Both the position numbers and the translations under genes were made by a program. Source: Lachnospiraceae bacterium (GTDB taxonomy: Bacteria; Bacillota; Clostridia; Lachnospirales; Lachnospiraceae). From it: a stretch of DNA of 64,000 nucleotides. The stretch lies in contig JALEKK010000035.1 in assembly GCA_022769005.1 (NCBI GenBank), positions 120,564-184,563 on the forward strand, written 5' to 3'. Numbering within the stretch: the stretch's first letter is position 1; every line of letters begins with the position of its first letter. Shown piece after piece: positions 9,492 through 18,460 of the stretch. The notes beneath the pieces were generated by a model that ran no database searches, was not told where the DNA came from, and saw only the letters and a list, made by a program, of their open reading frames with translations.

Positions 9492-10442
9492 TCAAACTTT
9501 ATCCTTATTCAGTAGATATCTTTTGATATCCTCACATTTTATCAATTCCATCTCAAATTCCTGCCTATTTCTTAATTGTATCGATGCAAGAATCATTCCA
9601 CAGAAAAATGAGAGCAAGGCTGCTAAATAAACAAAGCCACAAACAATAAGTGTAGGAAATTCCGGTACTAAGCCTGTTTTTACATAAGTTATCAGTATCG
9701 GAATTAAAAATATCGTACTTATAATTGCTAAAATTACTGCAAGAAATGAATAAAATCCCAATGGCCTATAATCTCTGTATAACCTTCCAATTGTTTTCAA
9801 AACCTTTATTCCATCACTGAAGGTATTGAGCTTTGATTCACTTCCATTCGGTCTGTCTCTATAATCCACAATAACATTTTCAACATACATATTCTTATCC
9901 ACAGCATGAATTGACATTTCCGTTTCTATTTCAAATCCCTTTGATAACACAGGAAATGTCTTTACAAAGTTGTAGCTAAAAGCCCTAAAGCCCGTCATAA
10001 TATCCTTTATGTTGCTTTTAAACATTCTGTTTATAGACTTACGAACAATTTCGTTCCCAAAGTTATGAAATGGTCTTTTGTTTTCTTCAAAATAAGTTGA
10101 AGATAATCTGTCACCTACTACCATATCCACATTTTTGTTAAGCACAAGCTCTACCATTTCGCGTCCGTGTTCCGCAGGATATGTATCGTCACCGTCAATC
10201 ATAATATAACTTTCGGCATCAATTTCACGAAACATACGTCTGATAACATTACCTTTTCCCTGTTGATATTCATACTTAACAGTAGCACCTGCATTCATTG
10301 CTATTTCTGCAGTATTATCAGTAGAATTATTATCATATACATATATCTTTGCTTCAGGCAAAGCGGATTTCCAATCTTCAATTACTTTTTTTATCGTAAG
10401 AGATTCATTGTAACATGGTATTAAAACCGCAATTTTATCCAA
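9492..10442 (-). CDS. Family 2 glycosyltransferase with two C-terminal membrane helices
   Basis: GT-A fold enzyme of 316 residues. The N-terminus AVLIPCYNE and the NNSTDNTAEIA loop are the nucleotide-sugar site, and D83-G-D85-D-T-Y-P is the metal-binding DXD region. MTGFRAFS and an ETEMS segment follow, as in dolichol-phosphate-mannose-synthase-like enzymes. Two C-terminal helices (about 227-254 and 262-290) anchor it in the membrane. It probably transfers a sugar to polyprenyl phosphate; the sugar cannot be read from sequence. The start is a TTG (10442) with GGAG eight bases upstream. It forms a two-gene unit with the DUF6020-like gene. Confidence 0.88.
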   Translation of the reverse strand: MDKIAVLIPCYNESLTIKKVIEDWKSALPEAKIYVYDNNSTDNTAEIAMNAGATVKYEYQQGKGNVIRRMFREIDAESYIMIDGDDTYPAEHGREMVELVLNKNVDMVVGDRLSSTYFEENKRPFHNFGNEIVRKSINRMFKSNIKDIMTGFRAFSYNFVKTFPVLSKGFEIETEMSIHAVDKNMYVENVIVDYRDRPNGSESKLNTFSDGIKVLKTIGRLYRDYRPLGFYSFLAVILAIISTIFLIPILITYVKTGLVPEFPTLIVCGFVYLAALLSFFCGMILASIQLRNRQEFEMELIKCEDIKRYLLNKDKV

Positions 10443-10479
10443 TTATCATTCTCCATTCCATGCAACAAACAAGTTGTTT

Positions 10480-10509
10480 AGTATAACAGCCGACAAAATA
10501 GCTTTTCAA
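10480..10509 (-). promoter_or_regulatory. Sigma-A-type promoter of the GT2/DUF6020 cassette
   Basis: The -35 box TTGAAA (10504-10509) and the -10 box TATACT (10480-10485, with a TG extension) are 18 bases apart on the minus strand. The leader would be about 30 bases. Confidence 0.6.
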
Positions 10510-10574
10510 TGTATCATATACTACATTATACAAGTACCTACCACAAATAAATCATGATAGGCTGTATATCATAA

Positions 10575-10644
10575 AAGTCATTTGTAACAAAATAAGTTCC
10601 ACCCATGTTTAACATGATGTGAAACTTATTTTTACAAGTGACTT
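10575..10644 (-). terminator. Long imperfect palindrome downstream of purC
   Basis: A 70-base near-continuous hairpin: AAGTCA...TTGTAA on the left pairs with TTACAAG...TGACTT on the right, then AAATAAGTT with AACTTATTT, with a CATG-centred tip. There is one two-base bulge, and mismatches near the tip. It lies 26 bases after purC and has short U runs, so it probably ends the purC transcript. It is longer than a typical terminator and could instead be a mobile palindromic repeat. Confidence 0.6.
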
Positions 10645-10670
10645 ATATCGTAAAAATATATAAATTGTCG

Positions 10671-11354
10671 TTATTTATCTAAAATTAATTTTGTTAATTC
10701 AACAGGATCAACTCTTTTTCCGTCCTTGTATGCACGCATATTTCCGGATGAAATTTCATCAATGAGAATTACTTCATCGTTGTTATATCCGAATTCATAC
10801 TTGATGTCCCAAAGATCGAGACCGTGCTTCTTAAGCTCACCGGCAACAACCTTTGTAATATTTAAAGTCTGCTCTTTAAGGCTTTCGAACATTTCCGGAG
10901 TCATAATTCCAAGAGCAACAAGACCTTCCTTAGTTACAAGAGGATCGCCTAATGCATCATTCTTGAACGTACACTCAACATATCCGCCTTCAATAGGGGT
11001 GCCGTCTTCAATGTATTCACCGTATCTTCTTACAAAACTGCCTGTTGCAACGTAGCGGCAGATAACTTCAAGACCGTGTCCGAAAGGTTTTGCAGGAAGA
11101 ACCTCCATTGTGGCATTTTCTACATCTGCACTAACATAATGTGTCTTTATACCTGCTTCTTTTAATAAGTTGAAGAAGAGGACAGATGTTTCAAGGTTAG
11201 CCTTTCCGATACCGTCAATTGTGAGTCCTACGGCGTTCTCACCCGGATCGAACACTCCGTCTTTACCTGTAACATCATCTTTAAACTTTAATAAAATATT
11301 GCCGTTATCAAGTTTGTAGACATCTTTTGTTTTTCCTTCGTAGATCTTTTCCAT
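10671..11354 (-). CDS. purC: Phosphoribosylaminoimidazole-succinocarboxamide synthase (SAICAR synthetase)
   Basis: Joins aspartate to CAIR in step 8 of IMP synthesis. The 227-residue protein is the compact bacterial form. It begins [12 protein letters not shown] (the ATP-lid Gly/Lys region), has the [14 protein letters not shown] block and a C-terminal [13 protein letters not shown] segment that binds metal-ATP. It is monocistronic, with its own extended -10 promoter and a hairpin after it. It lies about 33 kb from the purE-purMND cluster in this window. No purine riboswitch fits in its short upstream region. Confidence 0.96.
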   Translation of the reverse strand: MEKIYEGKTKDVYKLDNGNILLKFKDDVTGKDGVFDPGENAVGLTIDGIGKANLETSVLFFNLLKEAGIKTHYVSADVENATMEVLPAKPFGHGLEVICRYVATGSFVRRYGEYIEDGTPIEGGYVECTFKNDALGDPLVTKEGLVALGIMTPEMFESLKEQTLNITKVVAGELKKHGLDLWDIKYEFGYNNDEVILIDEISSGNMRAYKDGKRVDPVELTKLILDK

Positions 11355-11398
11355 CTTATAACTCCCTTACATGAATATGTATTACTTTGACGCGAATA

Positions 11399-11407
11399 AT
11401 TGTAGCA
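11399..11407 (-). promoter_or_regulatory. Extended -10 promoter of purC
   Basis: TGCTACAAT on the minus strand is an extended -10 element (5 of 6 in the hexamer plus TG). The distance to the purC ATG is about 45 bases, with a GGGAG ribosome site. Confidence 0.5.
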
Positions 11408-11422
11408 TAAAATATATTAAGA

Positions 11423-11452
11423 AATAAATAAAAAGTTGCAATTTTATTTATT
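11423..11452 (-). terminator. AT-only hairpin overlapping the ynbB-like stop codon
   Basis: Arms 11423-11433 and 11442-11452 are perfect 11-base complements made only of A and T, with an 8-base loop. The stem includes the last bases of the upstream gene. It is a weak candidate terminator because it has no G-C pairs. Confidence 0.35.
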
Positions 11453-12773
11453 ATAAATTACCGTCCAATTCAACAAGGTTCCTGTCGACAAGAGTCTGGA
11501 GACTCTTTATGATTCCCAGCTTTGCATGCGGCCATGTAAGTCCGCCCTGGAAATATGCGGTAAACGGCTCTCTCAATGGTCCGTCCGCAGACAGTTCAAT
11601 CGATGAACCCTGAACAAAGGCTCCGGCGGCCATGACCACCTGACTGTCATATCCCGGCATATCCGATGCTACCGGAGTAACAAAGCTGTCTATGGGAGCC
11701 GCCGCCTGAATACCTGCGCAAAACGCCAATAATCTCTCGGGACTTCCGAGTTCAACCGCCTGTATAATATCCGCTCTCGGTTCTGTTCCGTCAGGGATTG
11801 ATTTAAAACCTAACTTTTCATATATGTTTGCTGCAAATATTGCGGCTTTAAGTGCGGACGCAACAACGGTCGGAGCCAAAAACAAACCCTGATACAGTCT
11901 GTCGTTTACACTGAGTGTAGCTCCCACTTCCTTGCCGAGTCCGGGACTTGAGAGTCTGTATGCGGCGTTTTCAACACATTCTGCGGTTCCGGCAATATAT
12001 CCTCCGCAAGGCGCAAGGCCTCCTCCCGGATTCTTAATAAGAGAACCTACAACCATATCGGCGCCCACATCGGAAGGCTCAATCGTTTCGACAAATTCTC
12101 CGTAACAGTTATCGACCATGCATATTACTTCGGGCTTTATCCCTTTAATAAAACTTATAAGTTCACCGATTTGCTTTACCGTAAAGCTCGGTCTGCTGTC
12201 ATATCCTTTTGAGCGCTGTATTGTCACAAGTTTCGTCTTTTCATTAATGGCTTTTCTGATATTTTCATAATCAAAAGTTCCGTCCGAAAGCAAATCAACC
12301 TGTCTGTATGTTACTCCGTATTCCGCAAGACTTCCCTTTGATTGTCTTATTCCTATTATTTCATCCATCGTATCATACGGCTTTCCCACCGGAGAGAGTA
12401 ATTCATCTCCGGGTCTTAAATTCCCCGACAGCGCAATATTTAACGCATGTGTTCCGCATGCAATCTGAGGTCTTACGAGAGCATCCTCCGTATGGAAAAT
12501 ATCCGCATATATTCTTTCCAGATTGTCTCTTCCCTCATCGTCATATCCGTATCCCGTACTTCCGTGCAAATGCATTTCAGCAGTATTGTTTTTCTGCATC
12601 GCTTTTAACACTTTCATCTGATTATATTCCGCAACGGTATCAATGTCTTTAAATCTTTCTTCAAGTCCCGAAGATATTTCGTTACAGAATGAAAGTACAT
12701 CGCTGTCGATACCGAAAAGCTCGCCGTAATTATTCTGTATTTTCTCTTTTAAAGTTAATGTTTCATTCGACAT
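11451..12773 (-). CDS. ynbB: YnbB-like PLP-dependent protein (methionine gamma-lyase-related family)
   Basis: 440-residue fold-type I aminotransferase-like protein of the group once called aluminium resistance proteins. The PLP-lysine region is VVGSLIKNPGGGLAPCGGYIAG, an Asp for the pyridine nitrogen sits in VICMVDNCYGEF, and FVTPVASDMPGYDSQVVMAAG lies near the end. Its in vivo reaction is not known. Position right after miaA matches B. subtilis, where ynbB follows miaA-hfq; here no hfq lies between them. The start directly follows the miaA stop. Confidence 0.85.
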   Translation of the reverse strand: MSNETLTLKEKIQNNYGELFGIDSDVLSFCNEISSGLEERFKDIDTVAEYNQMKVLKAMQKNNTAEMHLHGSTGYGYDDEGRDNLERIYADIFHTEDALVRPQIACGTHALNIALSGNLRPGDELLSPVGKPYDTMDEIIGIRQSKGSLAEYGVTYRQVDLLSDGTFDYENIRKAINEKTKLVTIQRSKGYDSRPSFTVKQIGELISFIKGIKPEVICMVDNCYGEFVETIEPSDVGADMVVGSLIKNPGGGLAPCGGYIAGTAECVENAAYRLSSPGLGKEVGATLSVNDRLYQGLFLAPTVVASALKAAIFAANIYEKLGFKSIPDGTEPRADIIQAVELGSPERLLAFCAGIQAAAPIDSFVTPVASDMPGYDSQVVMAAGAFVQGSSIELSADGPLREPFTAYFQGGLTWPHAKLGIIKSLQTLVDRNLVELDGNL

Positions 12774-13733
12774 TTACATACCCTCACATTTTCTGTTTAT
12801 TATCTCCATGGCCGCGTCCGTAATTTTATCTCTGTCATAATTCAGGTCGGATATATTGATTTCCTCAAAATCCTTCTCCCTTTTAAACCATGTAATTTGC
12901 CTCTTTGCATAATGCCTTGTATTCTGTTTTATGAGTTCTGTGGTTCTGTTTAGGTCCGATACATTATCGTAATAACTTACTGCTTCTTTGTATCCGATAG
13001 CTTGAAGAGCCGTACAGTTTCTCGGAATTCCTTTGTCAAGTATGGATTTTACTTCTTCAAACAGGCCGTTTTCAACCATTTTGTCTACTCTTTTATCTAT
13101 CCGTTCATACAATTTCGACCTGTCATCATTTAAGAATATACATGCCGCATTATATTTATATTCTCTTTTTTCTTCTCTTTTATTGTGAACGGACATCTTT
13201 TCCCCGGTGAGATAATTATATTCCAGAGCCCGAATCACCCTTTTAATATTGTTTTTGTGAACCGTATCCGCATAGTCCTTGTCTATTATAATAAGTCTGT
13301 TATATAACTCATCTCTCCCGTCTTCCGTAGAAGATTTCTTATCGAAATATTCTCTGAGCAGACTGTCCGTTTTTTCTTCGGTAAAATCCACATCCTTTAG
13401 TACGGCCTGTATATAGAATCCGGTGCCGCCTACCATAATCGGTAATTTACCTCTGCTTAAAATATCTTCAATTACTTCGTCAGCCTTTTTTTTATAATCA
13501 TTTACGTTGAAGTTAACATCGGGCTCGACTATGTCTATTAAATGATGCTTTATTCCCTGCATCTCTTCTGCGGTTACCTTTGCGGTACCCACGTCCATTT
13601 CTCTGTAAATCTGCATTGAGTCGGCGCTTATGATTTCGCCGTTTAATTTCTTTGCCAGTTCAATTCCGAGCGCACTCTTTCCGACTGCCGTAGGTCCGGC
13701 GATCACAACCATATTATCCTTTTTACCCATCAT
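12774..13733 (-). CDS. miaA: tRNA dimethylallyltransferase
   Basis: Puts a dimethylallyl group on A37 of tRNAs that read UNN codons. About 320 residues with this start. P-loop GPTAVGKS (13-20), the SADSMQIY substrate loop, MVGGTGFYIQAV, and near the end TRHYAKRQITWFKR, the tRNA-binding signature. The frame is open to 13772, but the longer start lies within mutL and lacks a ribosome site; AAAGGA precedes the ATG at 13733 by 12 bases. MiaB, which acts on the MiaA product, is in the same operon. Confidence 0.92.
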   Translation of the reverse strand: MMGKKDNMVVIAGPTAVGKSALGIELAKKLNGEIISADSMQIYREMDVGTAKVTAEEMQGIKHHLIDIVEPDVNFNVNDYKKKADEVIEDILSRGKLPIMVGGTGFYIQAVLKDVDFTEEKTDSLLREYFDKKSSTEDGRDELYNRLIIIDKDYADTVHKNNIKRVIRALEYNYLTGEKMSVHNKREEKREYKYNAACIFLNDDRSKLYERIDKRVDKMVENGLFEEVKSILDKGIPRNCTALQAIGYKEAVSYYDNVSDLNRTTELIKQNTRHYAKRQITWFKREKDFEEINISDLNYDRDKITDAAMEIINRKCEGM

Positions 13734-13737
13734 AAAA

Positions 13738-15714
13738 CTAAACAATCCTTTTGAATTTTTTTTCAATTTCATACTTACTCATTGAAATCAGAGTAGGTCT
13801 TCCGTGCGGACAGTTATATGGGTTGTCGGCCCTCATAAGCTCATTGATTAGTTCTTCCGCCTCTCTGAAGCTTATGGCATCATTCCCTTTTATGGCCGCC
13901 TTACAGGACATGGACGCCAGCTTTTCCATTAACAAGGCAGGCGTCATATCCCATCCGTTTTCCGAAAGAGAATCAAGCATGTCGATTATCATTTGCTTAT
14001 AGTCGGCCTTCGGAAGGACGGCCGGAACGGAAAGCACTCTTATACTCGACTGTCCGAACAATTCTATTTCATATCCTATGCTGTTAAATCCGTCTGTTAT
14101 TGTTTCATCTTCCAGCATTAATTCAACCGTCGGATCCACATTTATAATAAAGGGCATAAGAAGTCCCTGACTTGCAACTTCCCTTGATTCGATCTGTTTC
14201 ATCAGGCGCTCATACAATACCTTTTCATGAGCCGCATGCTGATCCATAATATAAAATGTATTTTCATGCTCGATAAGCCAATATGTCTTAAACAGCTGTC
14301 CTATAACCTTTATGGGCCTGCTTTCTTCAACGCTTTCCATTGCCTGCTGAATGAAGTTCTTTTCCGGAAATTCCGGAACTTCATCTTTGTTAAACACAAA
14401 GTCGCCGATGTGTGAATATTCTTTCACTTCACTTTTCACGATTGTTTCATGTTCCGGCTTTTGATCGGATTTTACAGTTACATCGTTATTATGATCGATT
14501 TTTTCAATATCCGATGTTTTTGCATATATTCCCGAAGAGTCTCCGACGGTGCTTCCGAAATTTCTGTTTTCTTCATGTCTGCCTTCGCTTGTTCCGTTAT
14601 ATATCCGTATATTACCGGTATTATCGGCATTAAAATGATTTGTTTCCTCGCCGTCAATCGGTTTTATTTCGTTGTTATTGTTTCCCTCCGTAAAGTCTTT
14701 TTTATTTTCTATATGTACATTGGGAATAATGTTGGATTTTGTGATTGCATTTTTAAAAACCGTTGTAATTATATTGGAAATTCTTTCGGAATCGGAAAGT
14801 CTTAATTCTTTTTTTGCCGGATGTACGTTTACATCCGTTAAAGAGTTGTCTATTTTAAATGAAACAGCCGTAAAAGGGAAATTATGCGGCATAATATAAC
14901 CTTTATAAGCATCTTCAATGGATTTGCCTATTATATCGTTTGATATCAGTCTTCCGTTTATCCAATAATTTTCAAAACTTCTGTTGCCCCTGCTTATCAT
15001 TGGTTTTCCGATAAACCCCGTAAAGCTTATTCCCTTTTCTTCGCAGCTTACTTCTATTATATTATTTGCAACCTCTCTGCCGTAAATCATGTATATGACT
15101 TCTTTCAGATCTCCGCTTCCGCTTGTATGCAGCTTAACTTTTCCGTTAACCGTAAGCTTAAATGAAATGTCAGGCCTTACCATAGCCTGTCTTTCCACAA
15201 ATCCTACTATATATGAGCCCTCTGTTCCGGAATTTTTAAGGAACTTATACCTGGCGGGTGTGTTATAAAATATATCTTCCACGGTGATGCTGGTTCCGTT
15301 TGATAAACCTGTTTCTTTCTTTTCAATATTTCCGGAAATAATCGAATATGATGTTCCCAGTTCGTCCTCAGGCGTTTTCGTATTAAGCGTTACATTGGCA
15401 ATAGAGGCTATGCTTGACATGGCTTCGCCTCTGAAACCTAAACTGTTAATGTCGAAAAGATCTTCCGCGCACATAAGCTTGCTTGTTGCATGTCTTTTAA
15501 AGACCTTTTCTATATCATCTCTGCTTATTCCGCTTCCGTTATCCGTTACGCGGATGAATTTCTTACCGCCGTCCTGAATTTCAATGCTTATTGATGATGC
15601 ACCTGCGTCAATTGAATTCTCAACCAACTCCTTAACAACAGACAGAGGTCTCTCTACAACCTCCCCGGCAGCTATTTTATTAATTGTATCAGAATCTAAA
15701 ATATGTATGGACAT
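13738..15714 (-). CDS. mutL: DNA mismatch repair protein MutL
   Basis: 658 residues. The N-terminal GHKL ATPase shows KELVENSIDAGA, DNGSG and GFRGEAMSSIAS; the middle linker (about 325-440) is low-complexity and poorly conserved. The C-terminal endonuclease domain carries DQHAAHEKVLYE and the late CPHGRPT motif. The endonuclease motifs mark a nicking MutL, as in organisms without MutH. It follows mutS by 76 bases that contain a hairpin. Confidence 0.96.
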   Translation of the reverse strand: MSIHILDSDTINKIAAGEVVERPLSVVKELVENSIDAGASSISIEIQDGGKKFIRVTDNGSGISRDDIEKVFKRHATSKLMCAEDLFDINSLGFRGEAMSSIASIANVTLNTKTPEDELGTSYSIISGNIEKKETGLSNGTSITVEDIFYNTPARYKFLKNSGTEGSYIVGFVERQAMVRPDISFKLTVNGKVKLHTSGSGDLKEVIYMIYGREVANNIIEVSCEEKGISFTGFIGKPMISRGNRSFENYWINGRLISNDIIGKSIEDAYKGYIMPHNFPFTAVSFKIDNSLTDVNVHPAKKELRLSDSERISNIITTVFKNAITKSNIIPNVHIENKKDFTEGNNNNEIKPIDGEETNHFNADNTGNIRIYNGTSEGRHEENRNFGSTVGDSSGIYAKTSDIEKIDHNNDVTVKSDQKPEHETIVKSEVKEYSHIGDFVFNKDEVPEFPEKNFIQQAMESVEESRPIKVIGQLFKTYWLIEHENTFYIMDQHAAHEKVLYERLMKQIESREVASQGLLMPFIINVDPTVELMLEDETITDGFNSIGYEIELFGQSSIRVLSVPAVLPKADYKQMIIDMLDSLSENGWDMTPALLMEKLASMSCKAAIKGNDAISFREAEELINELMRADNPYNCPHGRPTLISMSKYEIEKKFKRIV

Positions 15715-15735
15715 ACCGCACCCGTAACTTTCCGT

Positions 15736-15770
15736 AATACCCCTGCGGATTTAACATCTGCAGGGGTATT
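15736..15770 (-). terminator. Stem-loop between mutS and mutL
   Basis: Arms 15736-15750 and 15756-15770 pair over 15 bases with one mismatch around a 5-base loop; the core is ACCCCTGC. The minus-strand transcript has no long U tract afterwards, so it may act as a leaky terminator or an mRNA-processing or stability hairpin that sets the mutS to mutL ratio. Confidence 0.5.
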
Positions 15771-15790
15771 AAATATAAATACTAAAAGTC

Positions 15791-18448
15791 TTAAATTAAT
15801 TCTTTAGCGCTTTCCTGAAGATCCATAAGTTTTTTTAACGCATCCAGAGGCGTTAAATGATTAATGTCAATACTCTTTATATCTTCGATAAAGTTTTGGT
15901 ATTCTTCGGAAACGCCGTAACTATCCGTGTTTTCAGAACATTCGGTTCTGTCGCCGTCGTTATCAAAAAATGAAAGCTGTGTTCTGGCTTTATCGCCATA
16001 TTCCGTTGACCGGTCCCTCGTATAGACAAACCTTTCGTCTTTGGAATATTCCGCAAGCAAAATTTTCGCACGCTCAATAACATTTTTAGGCACGCCCGCA
16101 AGCTTTGCAACATGAATCCCGTAACTCTTATCCGCTCCTCCGCTTACTATTTTCCTTAAAAACACAATATCATCACCGTTTTCTTTTACGGCAATGCTGA
16201 GATTCTTAAGACATGGTATTTCTTCTTCAAGCTCTACCAATTCATGATAGTGTGTTGCGAATAATGTCTTTGCTCCGCATCTCTTTTCATCCGCAATATA
16301 TTCGACAACGGCTCTTGCAATCGAAAGACCGTCAAGCGTTCCGGTTCCCCTTCCTATTTCATCAAGGATAAGCAAACTCTTTTTGGTAGCATTATTTAAA
16401 ATAGTCGCAACTTCGCTCATCTCCACCATAAATGTTGATTTCCCGGATGACAGGTCGTCGCTTGCCCCGACTCTTGTAAATATTCTGTCTACTATACATA
16501 TATTTGCAGATGATGCGGGAACGAAACATCCCATGTGAGCCATTAATGTTATAAGCGCTGTCTGACGCATATATGTTGACTTTCCGGACATGTTCGGACC
16601 CGTAATAAGTGCAATTCTTTCGTTGGAATTGTTAAGTTCGGTATCATTGGCAACAAATGTATTCTCCGGAACCATATTTTCTATAACGGGATGTCTTCCG
16701 TTCCTGATTACAAGATCCCCGCTTGCATTTATACGAGGCCTTACATATGAATTCTGAGATGATACTTTGGCAAGCCCCGTATATACGTCAAGCCTTGCAA
16801 TTCCGTATGATATCTTCCTCAGCCGTTCGGCTTCTCCCGCAATTTTTTCACGCACTTCCACAAATGTCTCATATTCAATGTTAGACATCTTTTCCTGCGC
16901 ACCGAGAATCATATCTTCGAGTCTTTTTAGTTCGGGAGTTATATATCTTTCGGCATTTGTAAGAGTCTGTTTTCTTATCCAGTCCTCGGGAACCTTATCC
17001 TTGTAGGAATTTGTTACTTCAAGATAATATCCGAATACTTTATTAAATCTGATTCTGAGATTCTTGATTCCCGTTTTTTCTCTTTCTTCATCTTCCAGCC
17101 TGTTTAGCCATTCCGTTCCATTGGTCTTTGCACTTCTGTATTCATCTATTTCATGTGAAAAACCGTCTTTAATTATTCCGCCGTCTCTGATGACAAGAGG
17201 AGGATCGTCAACTATTGCATTGTCAATGAGAGATTCTATGTCCGAACAGTCATATAGATTATTAAAGCATTCGGTAATAAGAACATCATTATATCCTGCT
17301 ATAACCTGTTTTATGGCCGGTATTATACTGAGCGACTTTTTAAAACTCACAAGATCTTTCGGCATTGCGCTTCCGGTACATATCTTACCCAAGAGTCTTT
17401 CAATATCATATACCTGACTCAGATATTCTCTCAGTTCTTCTCTGTCTATGGGATTTTTCACAAATGACTCTACAGCGTCAAGTCTTTCATTGATACCTCT
17501 TACACTGCATAAAGGCTGTTCTATCATACTTCTGAGCAGCCTTTTCCCCATCGCCGTATTGCTTTTATCCAATATACCGAGAAGGGATCCTCTTCTCGAT
17601 TTATCATTTATTGTTTCAACCAGCTCAAGGTTCCTGCATGTCGATGAGTCAATAATCATATATTGCTTCGGATCGTACGGAATTATTTCCAGAATATGCT
17701 TAGATGCGATTTTTTGTGTTTCATCTATGTAACCGAGTATTGCGCCGGCGGAAATTATGCCGATTGACAAACTTTTAAGCAACGAGTCGTTTCTGTCTCT
17801 TCCGGTATGTTTTTTTATGGACTCATATGACAATTCCCTGTCAAAATATGAATTGTCAAGAGTTGAAACAGCTATATTCAGCTTAATTGATAACTCCCTG
17901 ATATCCGCACCGCTCATCAAAAAATATTCATTTGTTACGAGCTCTGCGGGAACAATTCTGTTAATTTCATCCATTAAAACCGAAACTTCTTTTACTTCCG
18001 TAACGAAGAATTCCCCGGTAGTGTAATCAATGTACGATATTCCGAACTTATCCCCAAGATATGCTATACACATAAGATAGTTATTTTTGCCTTCATCAAG
18101 TACGGCTGTATCGTCAAGAGTTCCGGGCGTAATAATCTTTATAACGTCTCTCTTAACGATATCTTTCGTCTTTTTCGGATCTTCCAGCTGTTCGCATACG
18201 GCAACCTTGTGCCCGTTCTTTACCAGCCTTGAAATATAACTTTCCGCGGAATGATACGGAACGCCGCACATTGGTGCCCTTTCCTCCAAACCGCAGTCCC
18301 TTCCCGTAAGCGTTAACTCTAATTCCTTTGATACGATTAATGCGTCATCAAAGAACATTTCATAGAAGTCACCGAGCCTGTAAAACAATATACAGTCTTT
18401 ATATTTCTCTTTTGTATCGACATAATGCTGCATCATTGGAGATAACAT
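15791..18448 (-). CDS. mutS: DNA mismatch repair protein MutS
   Basis: 885-residue mismatch sensor. The N-terminal mismatch-binding domain has the YRLGDFYEMFFDDA segment (Phe-X-Glu wedge), and the C-terminal ABC ATPase has Walker A GPNMSGKST, SSGKSTFMVEMSE and Walker B LILDEIGRGTGTLDG. The C-terminus ends in a short helix-turn-helix tail. GGAGG lies five bases before the ATG. It is 12 bases after miaB, a usual clostridial order (miaB-mutS-mutL). Confidence 0.97.
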   Translation of the reverse strand: MLSPMMQHYVDTKEKYKDCILFYRLGDFYEMFFDDALIVSKELELTLTGRDCGLEERAPMCGVPYHSAESYISRLVKNGHKVAVCEQLEDPKKTKDIVKRDVIKIITPGTLDDTAVLDEGKNNYLMCIAYLGDKFGISYIDYTTGEFFVTEVKEVSVLMDEINRIVPAELVTNEYFLMSGADIRELSIKLNIAVSTLDNSYFDRELSYESIKKHTGRDRNDSLLKSLSIGIISAGAILGYIDETQKIASKHILEIIPYDPKQYMIIDSSTCRNLELVETINDKSRRGSLLGILDKSNTAMGKRLLRSMIEQPLCSVRGINERLDAVESFVKNPIDREELREYLSQVYDIERLLGKICTGSAMPKDLVSFKKSLSIIPAIKQVIAGYNDVLITECFNNLYDCSDIESLIDNAIVDDPPLVIRDGGIIKDGFSHEIDEYRSAKTNGTEWLNRLEDEEREKTGIKNLRIRFNKVFGYYLEVTNSYKDKVPEDWIRKQTLTNAERYITPELKRLEDMILGAQEKMSNIEYETFVEVREKIAGEAERLRKISYGIARLDVYTGLAKVSSQNSYVRPRINASGDLVIRNGRHPVIENMVPENTFVANDTELNNSNERIALITGPNMSGKSTYMRQTALITLMAHMGCFVPASSANICIVDRIFTRVGASDDLSSGKSTFMVEMSEVATILNNATKKSLLILDEIGRGTGTLDGLSIARAVVEYIADEKRCGAKTLFATHYHELVELEEEIPCLKNLSIAVKENGDDIVFLRKIVSGGADKSYGIHVAKLAGVPKNVIERAKILLAEYSKDERFVYTRDRSTEYGDKARTQLSFFDNDGDRTECSENTDSYGVSEEYQNFIEDIKSIDINHLTPLDALKKLMDLQESAKELI

Positions 18449-18460
18449 AACATCCTCCGG

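Noticed and set aside
11355..11450. Purine riboswitch before purC
   Set aside because: The 96-base gap is AT-rich with an extended -10 promoter and shows no three-way junction core.
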